Source: Orobanche coerulescens (lineage: Eukaryota > Streptophyta > Magnoliopsida > Lamiales > Orobanchaceae). Taken from it: a stretch of 64,000 bases of DNA. This document shows positions 12,462-22,851 of the stretch, one piece after another. A program made the translations under genes and the position numbers. Numbering within the stretch: position 1 is the stretch's first letter; every line of letters begins with the position of its first letter. The stretch covers positions 39,323,501-39,387,500 of the forward strand of contig CM065804.1 in assembly GCA_033398695.1 (NCBI GenBank), given 5' to 3'. The notes below the pieces were generated by a model that saw only the letters and a program-made list of their open reading frames with translations, was not told the origin of the DNA and did no database searches.

Positions 12462-12615
12462 GTGGGTTAATCAAGGTAGTTTTCCGTACGAGATGGGATC
12501 AAGCTTCGAAGTTTAGGGAAGTTTGGAAGCTTGGAAACTCCTAGTTTTTTGTGGTTATTTCTTTTACGTGGCCCCAATCTTTGAAAGACTGAAGTTAGTC
12601 TCATTTTCCATCCAT

Positions 12616-13635
12616 TCACATCAAATACCTCTTCAGTTGTCGAAGATTCATCTCCAGTAATATAATTTGTATTTGCTCTTCGAATTGCGATGCGAATCGG
12701 ACTCTAGGGGCATACCCCAGGCCATTCTTTGTGCCCTTGATGGCACAAATGCTTTTCCTTAATATTTTCTGAGTAATATTAGGTCTGAGTTCCTTAATAA
12801 GTTTCTGGGTTGTATCCTTTGATGTTGATCTTCCCCGTGGATCGTACCCAGCCTTAACTAAGAGGTTGAAAGCGTGAGGACTGTATGACTTCATAATCAC
12901 ATCTTCTGGTATCTCTCCATATTCTGTGCTACCTCCTTGAGTAGGATGAGTGAATCCTTTGAGCGGTTGAGAAGAAGGTCTAGATGCATCAATCTTGGTT
13001 AGAGGCAGTGTCAGTTCTTCCAACACTTCAGTATTTTTTGGAGGTTGTTTGCATTCATCAACCATAGATGCGAGATCGTTTCTTTTATCCCCTTTAACTA
13101 GTCCGTCCTTTGTTATTTCTTATGATAATCCGTCTTTAGTCTCTCTAGTTTTCTTATTCTTAAAAAACTACTTAGCATCAGCAAAGTATGATTCAGTATT
13201 GGTGAATGGCTTATCACCACCAAACACTCTTTTTACGTTGCCGTCTTCACAATACTTGAAGCATTGGTGAAATGTTGAGGGTATTACGACATTCTTGTGT
13301 AACCATGGATGTCCCAGGAACACATTATATGATGTCCTTGCATCTATGACGTGGAAGAGTACGATTAAGGCCATTTCATCAATCAATAGATCAAGTATAA
13401 TTGTGCCAAGAGCTCTTTGTCCTTCTTGATTAAACCCTTGGATCATTAAGCGTCTGCTTGTGAGTTCATCTGTTGGTATGCCCAACTTTTTCATCGTTCT
13501 CAAAGGCAAGATGTTCACTCCTAAACCCCCATCTATTAATATTCGATTAATCTTCTGCTCCATGGCATATCCAGTTACGAAAAATGGTCGGTTGTGGGGT
13601 TGTGAACCAAGTAGCAAATGTTCTTTTGTAAATAC
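12616..13635 (-). pseudogene. Element A protease and protease-RT linker
   Basis: 13168-13635 encodes a retropepsin-type aspartic protease: the word LIDGGLGVNI is the active-site region, followed by MIQGFNQEGQRALG and FLGHPWLH, typical of Tat/Ogre proteins. 12616-13065 is the downstream linker with KNGLGYAPRVRF. Stops and frame changes lie between 13066 and 13167. At 13635 the frame runs into the LTR of element B; on the other side of B (from 39716) the same frame continues into gag. Confidence 0.75.
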
Positions 13636-13676
13636 TATAACACCCCCAAGACGTTCAGGGAATATTATAGCGTCGT

Positions 13677-14690
13677 TGATGCGACCCCCACACGACACGC
13701 TATGGTAACCGACACCGCTAGATGAACTCGTTCCCAGGATGTTTCCAAAATAAGCAAAATGGGGCTTTACTTCCAAACCTCTACGTGACACGCCGTAGCA
13801 ACTCGGAAGAGGTGGAATATAAATACTAACAAGATTGCACTTGGTAAGTATATAAATCATACAAGGGATGTTTTGGAGACACACTCAACAAAACAAGAAA
13901 GCACTCACAAAGGTTTGTTAATACAAACACTCTCAAATTCATAAAATCTTTGGTGTCCTCTTACAATGAAACTTCAAGGCTATTTATAGCCAAAATCTTA
14001 CACCTAACTCTAGTGTGAACAAGGAAACAACTAGAAACCTACAAAATAGAAAAATCAACATAAAAAGATCCTAAAATCTGATACAAAGTCAGTCAACATA
14101 TGTTTAGGTGACAAAATATCAAAGACCAAGATTTTAAGGTGTGAAAACAAGGACAACAAGTCACCATAAATTCGATTCTGTCTGTTTTATCATTTCTGAG
14201 CTCCAATGTCTCCGAATTTGGTCCTATGGTCTGAACAATATTTGTAGCTCTCTTTCTTAGCTTTCCATAGACACCTGAATCACCTGAATCGGATTTCGGA
14301 CGAGTAAGTTATGGCCAAAATACGAGACTGCTGCGTGTCAGTCTTACGCGCGGGAATTTGATCCTTGTTTGTTTGTTCGTCTTTTCCGATCGTCTTCGAC
14401 TTTAATATTACACGACTCGATTATATACAACTCAAAATATAAAAATACAACTCAAAAAATACAATTCAAATTAAAATACACCAAGATAAAATAAACGAAA
14501 AACTTATTGTTCGACAACTTCGACACTACTCACGAATTTGTTGTCTTTGATAACATAGTTATTTTTAAACATATCAATGATGAGTGTCGATAAATTATTT
14601 TTGAACTTCTTTGATCGAGACCTCGTTATTGGTCCAGTCGGCATGCTCAAGTTCTCATCCGGGTTCTTTATAATATCTTGATTCACATCA
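13677..14690 (-). mobile_element. 3' LTR of element F
   Basis: Minus-strand start TGATGTGAATC at 14690 and end GGGGGTCGCATCA at 13677. It has a TATA box (CTATAAATA on the minus strand, around 13981-13989). The last ~62 codons of the pol ORF (14504-14690) lie inside the LTR, and the 5' LTR preserves the same open frame at 21043-21229. Confidence 0.85.
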
Positions 14691-15679
14691 TTCCCCCGTT
14701 CCTCAAAAGGATTCGTCCTCGAATCTGAAATTTCAAAAGGACTTAAGTCAGCAACATTGAAAGTAGTGGAAACATTATACTCACCAGGTAGATCTACTTT
14801 ATAGGCATTGTCGTTAATCCGCTCTAAGATCTGGAACGGTCCATCTCCCCTTGGCATTAGCTTGGATTTTCTTTGAATGGGAAATCGTTCTTTCCTCAAA
14901 TGAACCCAAACCCAATCACCTGGTTCAAAGAGTACTTGTTTGCGTCCCTTGTTCTTCATTCTTGCATTGTGTTCGTTGCGCTTCTCAATTTGTTCACGAA
15001 CTTTGGCATGTAATTGCTTCACCATCTCCGCCTTTTTCTTGCCATCAAGGTTACTCCTGTCATCTATTGGAATAGGCAACAAGTCTAAAGGAGTTATTGG
15101 ATTAAAACCATACACGATTTCAAATGGCGAAAATGTCGTAGTAGAATGTACGGTTCGATTATAGGCAAACTCGATAAATGGTAAAGATGTTTCCCAATTT
15201 TTCAAATTTTTGTTAACAATAGTTCGCAACAATTGACCAAGCGTTCGGCTAACAACCTCGGTTTGACCATCAGTTTGGGGATGACACGTTGTAGAATAAA
15301 GCAATTTCGTCCCCAATTTTGCCCATAAGACTCTCCAAAAATGACTCAAAAATTTGGTATCTCTATCGGATACGATGCTTTTGGGCATACCATGCAAACG
15401 AACAATTTCTTTGAAAAATAGATTAGCAATATGTGTGGCGTCGTCCGTTTTATGACATGCAATGAAGTGTGACATTTTGCTAAATCTATCAACTACAACA
15501 AAAATGGAGTCACAACCGGATTTCGCCCTGGGTAATCCTAATACAAAGTCCATAGAAAGATCAACCCAAGGTTCGGAAGGTACCGGAAGTGGCATATACA
15601 AACCATGCGGTAACACTCGTGATTTTGCTTTCCTACAAACAATGCATGAATTTACAACTTTAAAAACATCATGTTTCAT
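14504..15679 (-). CDS. Element F integrase and C-terminal tail (open fragment)
   Basis: An uninterrupted 391-residue ORF covering the end of the zinc finger (CIVC at 12-15), the catalytic core with D44, D105 and E141 (35 residues between the last two, DD35E), and the C-terminal module with GDGPFQILERI (GPY/F type). The tail after NVADLSPFEI is basic and ends in the LTR, the position of the CR motif region in CRM elements, which is thought to guide insertion to centromeric chromatin. The ORF starts after a frame break; its first Met is internal to the domain, so this is a piece of the polyprotein. Confidence 0.8.
   Translation of the reverse strand: MKHDVFKVVNSCIVCRKAKSRVLPHGLYMPLPVPSEPWVDLSMDFVLGLPRAKSGCDSIFVVVDRFSKMSHFIACHKTDDATHIANLFFKEIVRLHGMPKSIVSDRDTKFLSHFWRVLWAKLGTKLLYSTTCHPQTDGQTEVVSRTLGQLLRTIVNKNLKNWETSLPFIEFAYNRTVHSTTTFSPFEIVYGFNPITPLDLLPIPIDDRSNLDGKKKAEMVKQLHAKVREQIEKRNEHNARMKNKGRKQVLFEPGDWVWVHLRKERFPIQRKSKLMPRGDGPFQILERINDNAYKVDLPGEYNVSTTFNVADLSPFEISDSRTNPFEERGNDVNQDIIKNPDENLSMPTGPITRSRSKKFKNNLSTLIIDMFKNNYVIKDNKFVSSVEVVEQ
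14691..14700 (-). other. Polypurine tract of element F
   Basis: On the minus strand AACGGGGGAA directly precedes the LTR start TGATGTGAATC. It lies within the pol ORF, because pol continues through it into the LTR. Confidence 0.7.
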
Positions 15680-15764
15680 TTTTGGCCAAAAGAATGTTCA
15701 TGCAATATTTCGTAAGTTTTAGCAATCCCAAAATGTCCCATTAGACCTCCACTATGTGCTTCTC

Positions 15765-16260
15765 TTACCAATAATTCCGTGTTGAACAAAAAGGAATGCA
15801 AAGTTTATTTTCACGGAACAAGAATCCATTATCCCGATAAAATTTTTCTACTCCTTTTTTCTCGCAAGCGACATAAATATCATGGAAATCTTTATCCCCC
15901 TCATATGCTTCTTTCAATAAATCAAATCCCAAAAGTTTACAAGAAAGTGTATTGAGTAATACATACCTTCTTGACAAAGCGTCGGCGACAATGTTTTCCT
16001 TACCTTGTTTGTATTTGATGATGTAAGGAAAGGATTCAATTTCCTCTAACCACTTGGCATGTCTCTTGCTCAATTTACCCTGTCCTTTGAGATGCTTTAA
16101 GGATTCATGATCGGTATGAATCACGAACTCCTTAGGCCATAGGTAGTGTTGCCACGTACGTAGGGCTCGAACCAAAGCATACAATTCCTTGTCATAGGTC
16201 GGGTAATTCAATGTAGCTCCTCCAAGTTTCTCACTAAAATAGGCTATCGGCCTTTTTCCC
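15765..16260 (-). pseudogene. Element F RNase H
   Basis: The ORF 15765-16211 has [32 protein letters not shown] and [13 protein letters not shown], the RNase H and connection motifs of Ty3 elements. A TGA and a frame change separate it from the RT end near 16290-16360, and a frame change near 15765-15790 separates it from the integrase ORF. Confidence 0.8.
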
Positions 16261-16358
16261 CTGCATTATCTGCTCCTATTCCTACTCATGAAGCATAACA
16301 CTCAATTACAAAAGTGTTAGAAAAATCAGGAAATTCAAAGACATGTGCGGTGCACAAT

Positions 16359-17438
16359 TTATCTTTCAGTGTTAAATGCTTTTTCTTGTTCATTTCCCCA
16401 ATTAAACTTAGCATGTTTCTTGACAAGTTCGTTTAATGGGGCTGCAATTGTGCTAAAATCTTTTACGAAGCGTCGGTAAAACCCTGCTAGGCCATGAAAA
16501 CTTCTTACCTCGGACGCGTTCGTTGGTCTAGGCCATTCTCGGATAGCCTTAACCTTTTCTTCATCAACTTTTATGCCGTCAGCACTAACGACATATCCAA
16601 GAAAAATAACTTCATTCATGCAAAAAGTTCATTTCTTAAGACTAGCATATAATTGTTCCCTTCTCAAGGTAATTAAAGCTAATCTTAAATGTTCAACATG
16701 TTCTTCAACATTTTTGCTGTAAATGAGTATATCATCAAAGTATACAACAACGAATTTTCCGATGTATGCACGTAAAACATGATTCATTAATCTCATAAAA
16801 GTACTTGGTGCGTTCGTTAGTCCAAAGGGCATTACCAACCATTCGTATAATCCGTATTTAGTTTTGAAATCCGTTTTCCATTCATCTCCTTCTTTCATAC
16901 GAATTTGGTGATATCCTTTCATTAGGTCGATTTTTGTGAAAACACATGAACCATGTAATTCATCTAACATATCATCTAACCTTGGAATAGGGTGTCGATA
17001 CTTAACCGTGATATTGTTTACCGCTCGGCAATCGGTGCACATTCTCCACGTTCCATCTTTCTTTGGCACGACGATCACAGGAACGGCACAAGGACTTAGA
17101 CTCTCCCGGATATACCCAAGACTTAACAACTCCTCGACTTGTCTTTGGATTTCATTGGTCTCTTCGGGGTTGTGTCGGTATGCCGGTCTATTTGGAATGA
17201 CCGCTCCAGGCACAAAGTCTATTTGATGTTCAATCCCTCGGATTGGTGACAACCCTGCAGGTAGTTCTTCAGGAAAAACATCAACAAATTCCTGCAATAA
17301 AGATTCAATAGAACTCGAATTATCCGGTTCGGGAGTTAGTAGTAGCGCAAACTTTTCGAAAATAATCAAGTATATGGGTGCATTTTCCTTGATATCTTCT
17401 TCAAGTTCCTTTGCACTTACAAGCATGCATTTTCTCAA
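16359..17438 (-). pseudogene. Element F reverse transcriptase with one nonsense codon
   Basis: 16629-17438 encodes fingers and palm: [41 protein letters not shown], and the catalytic YFDD at residues 233-236. A TGA ends this ORF after SLKK; the same frame continues in 16359-16619 with [10 protein letters not shown] and [15 protein letters not shown], the RT thumb. A frame change then occurs near 16360. The catalytic residues are intact, so the lesions are recent and few. Confidence 0.85.
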
Positions 17439-17439
17439 A

Positions 17440-17580
17440 TTTTCTTTTTCTTTCTTTTTTCATTTTTTCATTTTTTCATTTTTCTCATTTTTTCATTTTT
17501 TCATTTTTCTCGCTTTTTTCATTTTTTTCATTTTTCTCGCTTTTTTCATTTTTTTCATTTTTCTTTTCCTTTTATTTTCT
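17440..17580 (-). repeat. Expanded TTTTTTCA-type low-complexity tract between protease and RT
   Basis: On the plus strand this is a run of TTTTTTCATTTTTC-like units; on the minus strand it would encode Glu/Lys/Met-rich sequence. It sits where a short acidic/basic linker between protease and RT would be expected and is not open throughout. It is likely a slippage expansion that disrupts the polyprotein frame. Confidence 0.7.
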
Positions 17581-18534
17581 CAATTTTCCTTCAACTTCCT
17601 TTTCAAGACGAAGTTGATATTCTTGTATTTGTACCTTAGTCATGGGAGCTAAGGTAATTTTCTTTCCGTCCTTCTCGAATGAGTAACGATTTTTCCTTCC
17701 GCTCAAAGTAGCATCTCGATCAAAATGCCATGGTCTTCCCAACAAGATATGGCAAGCATGCATCGGAACGACATCACATAGGATTTTGTCTTGATACCTT
17801 CCGATGGTGAGAGCCACTAGTACCTGTTTATTAACTCGAACTTCCCCACAATCATTTAGCCAATGTAAACGATACGGTTTAGGGTGTCTTCTTGTTGGAA
17901 GATCGAGTTCTTCCACTAGCATAGCGCTAATGACATTAGTGCAACTCCCGTTATATATTATCACACTACAATTTTTATTTTTAATAAAACGTGTGTGAAA
18001 TAGATTTTCTCTTTGTTCGTTAACTTCCTCCTCTTTTGCTTGAGAACTTAACACCCTCCGAACAACAAGTGCGGGTGCATACTCATACGTCTCATCATCA
18101 CTCTCCACCTCTCTTGTCTCTTCTTCTTCTTCTTTTTCGCTTTCCGTTTCAATCTCCCCATCCCGAAGTACCATCACCCGTTTGTTGGTGCATTCGGATG
18201 CTATATGTCCACGACCCTGGCACTTATAGCATTGGATGTCCCAGTTTCTCCTTTGGGTGCTTTCGACGGGTTTAGGTTTCCCATCAAATTTTGGTTTGCT
18301 AGTGCTCCCAACTTCAAACTTTCCTTTCAAGACACTCCCTTCTCTTTTATCAAAATTTTTAAATTTGTCTGAACTTACTTGAGATTGTTGTTTCCAAGGG
18401 GTAGAGTATCCCGTGGAATAGTTGTTATTGCTCCCTCTTCGTAAGCTCCGCTCGATTTTTACCGCCGCATATACCATGTCCTCGAATTCAACAAAGTGTT
18501 GTTTGTCAACTTCTTTAGCTATATCGGCTCTCAT
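17572..18534 (-). pseudogene. Element F gag C-terminus, zinc knuckle and protease
   Basis: A 320-residue ORF. A CCHC zinc knuckle is at residues 102-115 (CYKCQGRGHIASEC), for RNA packaging. An acidic linker (E-rich, 120-150) follows, then the aspartic protease from about 190, ending in ILLGRPWHFDRD near 270. The protease active-site word reads VIIYNGSCTN, with Tyr at 194 where the family has the catalytic Asp, so the protease is predicted inactive. The ORF overlaps the upstream gag ORF by 4 bp in another frame. Confidence 0.8.
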
Positions 18535-19259
18535 CCGTGTAAAAACCGCGCCATGGTGGCCTCTCTCGATTCCCGAACATTGGCCCGGATCATCAACATC
18601 TCCATTTCCTTTCGAAAATCTTCAATGTTTCTCGAGCCTTGTTTTAAAGTTTGTAAGCGAGAAAATAGTTCCTTAAGATAGTAATTAGGAACAAATCTTT
18701 TCCGCATAACAACCTTCAATTCTTCCCAACCGCTAACCGGTCTCTCCCGACTCCTCCTTCTCTCCGTCACAAGTTGGTCCCACCAAATGCTTGCATATTC
18801 TGAAAATTCGGTTATTGCTAACCTCATTTTCTTCTCATCGGAATAGTTGTGGCAATCGTAAATGGTCTCCAACTTCCTTTCCCAATCGAGATATGTGTCC
18901 GGATCACTTCTCCCTTCGAAAGATGGGATTTTCATTTTGATGTTTCCTATATTCTGATCCTCCTCGTTTCGGACATATCTTCCTCGTCTTCCTTCATACT
19001 CTCTCCTTCCTCCTCCTCCTTCTCGCCCTCCTCGATGTACAAACCTCGGAGTTTCCTCCTCGGAATTCATCGAATCTTCATCATCATAGCCTCCAAATCG
19101 AATGGGTTCCGGTCCCCTTCGTACGGGCTCCTCTTCTCTACCCTTCGTGAGAGTAGTAATTGTTTCCTCTTGTTTATCTAGTCTTCCGACTATTTGAGCA
19201 AGTTGTTGTACAATATTTTGAAGGATAAGATTTTGCTCGTTTCCTTCGGTTCCTGACAT
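18531..19259 (-). CDS. Element F gag (capsid part)
   Basis: Start chosen at the ATG at 19259 (MSGTEGNEQN), because everything upstream is a translated purine tract of Lys/Arg. The protein has a coiled-coil-like N-terminus, an Arg/Gly/Glu-rich stretch, then the retrotransposon gag core with IPSFEGRSDPDTYLDWE and WWDQLV. It stops at 18531 by what looks like a single-base frame change, directly continued by the ORF 17572-18534 in another frame. Gag forms the virus-like particle in the cytoplasm. Confidence 0.8.
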   Translation of the reverse strand: MSGTEGNEQNLILQNIVQQLAQIVGRLDKQEETITTLTKGREEEPVRRGPEPIRFGGYDDEDSMNSEEETPRFVHRGGREGGGGRREYEGRRGRYVRNEEDQNIGNIKMKIPSFEGRSDPDTYLDWERKLETIYDCHNYSDEKKMRLAITEFSEYASIWWDQLVTERRRSRERPVSGWEELKVVMRKRFVPNYYLKELFSRLQTLKQGSRNIEDFRKEMEMLMIRANVRESREATMARFLHG

Positions 19260-19400
19260 TTTTTTTTTCTTTTTTTTTTTCTTTTTTTTTGTTTTTCTCT
19301 TTTTTTTTCTTTTTTTTTTCCTTTTTTTTCTCTTTTTTTTTTCTTTTTCTTTTTTTTTCTCCTTTTTTTTTTCTTTTTTTTTTCTCCTTTTTTTTCTATA
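19260..19400 (-). repeat. Long oligopurine tract upstream of element F gag
   Basis: On the minus strand a run of A8-10 blocks broken by G, immediately 5' of the gag ATG. It gives a Lys-rich spurious N-terminal extension of the ORF. Similar T-runs recur at 19489-19501, 19736-19753, 19899-19909 and 20057-20089, so the leader of this element is rich in slippage-prone tracts. Confidence 0.75.
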
Positions 19401-19753
19401 AGAAAATTTCCTCACAAGATCCTCACGTGTATCGCTCGATCGCTCACACTCGCGTATCTCTCGTTTGGCTTTTTCTTAATTCCTCACAATTTTTTTTTTT
19501 TGCCTTTTTCCACAACTTACAAGGTGATTTTTGGTGATTCAAATCAAGTTTCTTCTTGAAAGAACTCAAATCCCACGATCCCCCCAACGATTGCGAATGA
19601 CGATAAGATAAAAAAAAATGGAAAGATGGGAGCAAAAGATTTTGGAATAGTTTAGAATATGGAACGGAACGAAAAGTATGATAATTGTTTGATAAGATCG
19701 ATCAAAATTCGTTCTTCTCTTCTTCCTTGATAATTTTTTTTTTCTTTTTTTTT

Positions 19754-20065
19754 GGTAATGAAATGAATGGATTGATATTTGATATTCGATCCGCAAGCTT
19801 AAAATCACCAGACGCCCGAAGGCTAAGGAACAAGTTCTTCCCCTGGCCTCGGCTTGAAGAGTTATCAAAAACAATCAAAACCTTCACGACTTATAATTTT
19901 TTTTTTTTTAGTAATGAAATGAATGGATTGATATTTGATATTCGATCCGCAAGCTTAAAATCACCAGACGCCCGAAGGCTAAGGAACAAGTTCTTCCCCT
20001 GGCCTCGGCTTGAAGAGTTATCAAAAACAATCAAAACCTTCACCACTTATATATTTTTTCTTTTC
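19754..20065 (-). repeat. 156-bp tandem duplication in element F leader
   Basis: The segment containing GAATGGATTGATATTTGAT begins at 19765 and again at 19921, a period of 156 bp, and the two copies are nearly identical (a single C/G difference near ACGACTTATA). It lies between the primer-binding site and gag, in the untranslated leader. Each copy ends in a T-run, which may have mediated the duplication. Confidence 0.85.
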
Positions 20066-20197
20066 TTTTTTTTTTTCTTTTTTTTTTTTGTGTGAAGAAG
20101 ATGGAAGATTTAGAAGATAAAGGAAATAATAGGATGATAAGATAGGAAGATTATGGTAATGAAGGAAAATAGATGATACCACTTAGTTTTGGAATAA

Positions 20198-20213
20198 CCG
20201 AGCTCTGATACCA
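20198..20213 (-). other. Primer-binding site of element F (initiator tRNA-Met type)
   Basis: The minus strand reads TGGTATCAGAGCTCGG, two bases inside the 5' LTR. TGGTATCAGAGC is the usual complement of the 3' end of plant initiator tRNA-Met, the primer for minus-strand synthesis. Confidence 0.85.
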
Positions 20214-20215
20214 AC

Positions 20216-21229
20216 TGATGCGACCCCCACACGACACGCTATGGTAACCGACACCGCTAGATGAATTCGTTCCCAGGATGTTTCCAAAATAAGCAAAATG
20301 GGGCTTTACTTCCAAACCTCTACGTGACACGCCGTAGCAACTCGGAAGGGGTGGAATACAAATACTAACAAGATTGCACTTGATAAGTATATAAATCACA
20401 CAAGGGATGTTTTGGAGACACACTCAACAAAACAAGAAAGCACTCACAAAGGTTTGTTAATACAAACACTCTCAAATTCATAAAATCTTTGGTGTCCTCT
20501 TACAATGAAACTTCAAGGCTATTTATAGCCAAAATCTTACACCTAACTCTAGTGTGAACAAGGAAACAACTAGAAACCTACAAAATAGAAAAATCAACAT
20601 TCAAAGATCCTAAAATCTGATACAAAGTCAGTCAACATATGTTTAGGTGACAAAATATCAAAGACCAAGATTTTAAGGTGTGAAAACAAGGACAACAAGT
20701 CACCATAAATCCGATGCTGTCTGTTTTATCATTTCTGTGCTCCAATGTCTCCGAATTTGGTCCTATGGTCTGAACAATATTTGTAGCTCTCTTTCTTAGC
20801 TTTCCATAGACACCTGAATCACCTGAATCGGATTTCGGACGAGTAAGTTATGGCCAAAATACGAGACTGCTGCGTGTCAGTCTTACGCGCGGGAATTTGA
20901 TCCTTGTTTGTTTGTTCGTCTTTTCCGATCGTCTTCGACATTAATATTACACGACTCGATTATATACAACTCAAACTATAAAAATACAACTCAAGAAATA
21001 CAATTCAAATTAAAATACACCAAGATAAAATAAACGAAAAACTTATTGTTCGACAACTTCGACACTACTCACGAATTTGTTGTCTTTGATAACATAGTTA
21101 TTTTTAAACATATCAATGATGAGTGTCGATAAATTATTTTTGAACTTCTTTGATCGAGACCTCGTTATTGGTCCAGTCGGCATGCTCAAGTCCTCATCCG
21201 GGTTCTTCATAATATCTTGATTCACATCA
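20216..21229 (-). mobile_element. 5' LTR of element F
   Basis: Same length (1014 bp) as the 3' copy with about 15 substitutions by eye. The TATA box lies at about 20520-20528. Transcription on the minus strand would start roughly 30 bp beyond it and run through the primer-binding site. The pol C-terminal frame is preserved at 21043-21229, as expected if both LTRs were copied from the same template. Confidence 0.85.
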
Positions 21230-22526
21230 GTCGTGGACCCCACCCTTTGGAATCCACCAGGCTAACACGAAAATTCGACATTATAACGGTGATAAACATC
21301 ATCAACATATGAACGTCTTCTCAATCCAAGACATACAAAATAAGTAGACCGAACCCAACAGTGCAATTCAACGTCAAAACTAACCCCAAATCGGGTACAC
21401 AACAATTACAATGTTCAAAAGAGAGAAGTACTCGAGTACTGAAACAAACGACATGATTAATAAAATTTAAAAGACAAGACATCAACGAACGACCATTGAA
21501 TAGAATCACCCTTGCCCATCATCCTCGTACTGTCCGCATGCTCGTTCACCGCCAAGACCTGTACCTAAAATACAAAAGTATTTCCCCCATTTAAAGGGTT
21601 AGCGACAACAGCTGGTGCAAGTACAATCCATTTGAACTATCATTCTAATCAGATGAAATATGCGCCAAAATCATTTTAAAAAAAAACATTTATATTCCGG
21701 AATATTACGGTGCACATACACAAAACACGATTCTCCAACAAAACATTTCAAAGGTTAATCGTTAGTACGAGACTCACGGCCACCGTACCCCACAGAGGCC
21801 CCGGCGGACCATCACTGGGTGATTAACCCCGGTTCATGATACGCATTCACACGGCACTACGTATCCCCAGAGGCCCCGTCGGACCATCCCTGGGTGAACA
21901 TATGCATTCACATCCACAACATACACGGGAAGCCATAATTCAAATACTAGAATATGCAAACAAATGTAAAGTACTTGCCTTTGAGACATCTTTGATGAAA
22001 CGGAAGGTGAACGACGGTTATGAATGACCCGAGGTGACCACGACCGCTCCTAAACGCAAAGTTAACCCAACTCAGTCCTAAACGATAATGATAATCGAAT
22101 GGAATACGCCCACAGCCCCGATTACAACCATAACAATACGTGCACGTTCACTATGGGCGAGGGTTTTCACGAAACCTCCTAGAATCAACAATCCACGGAT
22201 TAAAAACGATGGAAACGGATTGGAAAACATCCGATAACATCAATCGATAGGAAATATTGCAACACAAATGAACGATACGAGTTTAGGAAGACAAAACCCG
22301 AAAAACCCCCAAAATGGACAAAGTTAGGGTTCTAGTCAAAATACCTCGAATTTCGGATGGAGGATAATGATTACGATGATGATAAACTTCGTTGGGAGCA
22401 CCACAAACAATCTATTACAGACCCCACTGATTTATCTTGAAGAATCGCTCGAAATCGCCTGGAAGAACTCCAACCGCAGTCAAGGAAGGAAGAAAGGAGA
22501 AAAATGACGCGACTGGATCTGTTGAG

Positions 22527-22539
22527 GTATTAAATACCT
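22527..22539 (-). promoter_or_regulatory. TATA-like core of element B 3' LTR
   Basis: GGTATTTAATACC, itself a palindrome, lies immediately downstream (minus strand) of the palindrome array. It is the best core-promoter candidate in this LTR. The 5' LTR of B has lost it by deletion. Confidence 0.4.
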
Positions 22540-22550
22540 GACTATTCATT

Positions 22551-22851
22551 ACGTACGTTAACATGGGGAGGCTAAAATACGTTAAGCCTCTTACGTACGT
22601 AACACTCATATAGTTAATGTACATGGGAGTTCGGCAGAACATTCTGCCCAATTTGCTGAGGCCGATAGCGTACGCTGCATCAGACAGTTAGCGTACGCTA
22701 TAAGGAAGCTTACGTACGTAACACCCATGAGTTAACGTACATAAGGACTCGGCAGAAACTTGGCAGAACCTACTGTCCAAAACGCTGAGGACCATAACTT
22801 ATGTTAACACTAAGGTTTAACATACGTTATACGTTTATCGATAGCGCACGC
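22551..22851. repeat. Palindrome array in element B LTR U3
   Basis: Cores of ACGTACGT or GCGTACGC type and decayed forms start at about 22551, 22575, 22593, 22617; 22668, 22691, 22712, 22735; 22797, 22820, 22844. Steps cluster at 21-24 bp. Two palindrome types (TTACGTACGTAA and TTAGCGTACGCTAA) are mixed in one array. In minus-strand orientation the array ends just upstream of the TATA-like core, the same layout as in the solo LTR. Confidence 0.8.

Larger units (their letters stand above)
13677..21229 (-). mobile_element. Element F: CRM-type centromeric retrotransposon (Ty3), nearly complete
   Basis: Two 1014-bp LTRs (13677-14690 and 20216-21229), each bounded on the minus strand by TGATG...CATCA, enclose gag-pol in minus orientation. 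Target duplication GTCGT lies at 13672-13676 and 21230-21234. TGATG/CATCA ends and a pol ORF that runs into the 3' LTR are hallmarks of the CRM clade of chromoviruses, which are enriched at plant centromeres. By eye about 15 substitutions separate the LTRs (about 98.5% identity), so insertion is recent, yet gag-pol has several disabling breaks. CRM assignment is from these structural signs; a chromodomain is not obvious. Confidence 0.8.

Noticed and set aside
17374..17652. Phe/Ser-rich plus-strand ORF that looks like a membrane protein
   Set aside because: It is the complement of the low-complexity tract between protease and RT of element F.
19260..19415. Lys/Arg-rich N-terminal extension of element F gag
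   Set aside because: It is the translation of an oligopurine tract; the ATG at 19259 starts recognisable gag sequence.
21043..21243. Separate small gene with a basic tail
   Set aside because: It is the pol C-terminal frame carried in the 5' LTR of element F, identical in kind to 14504-14690.
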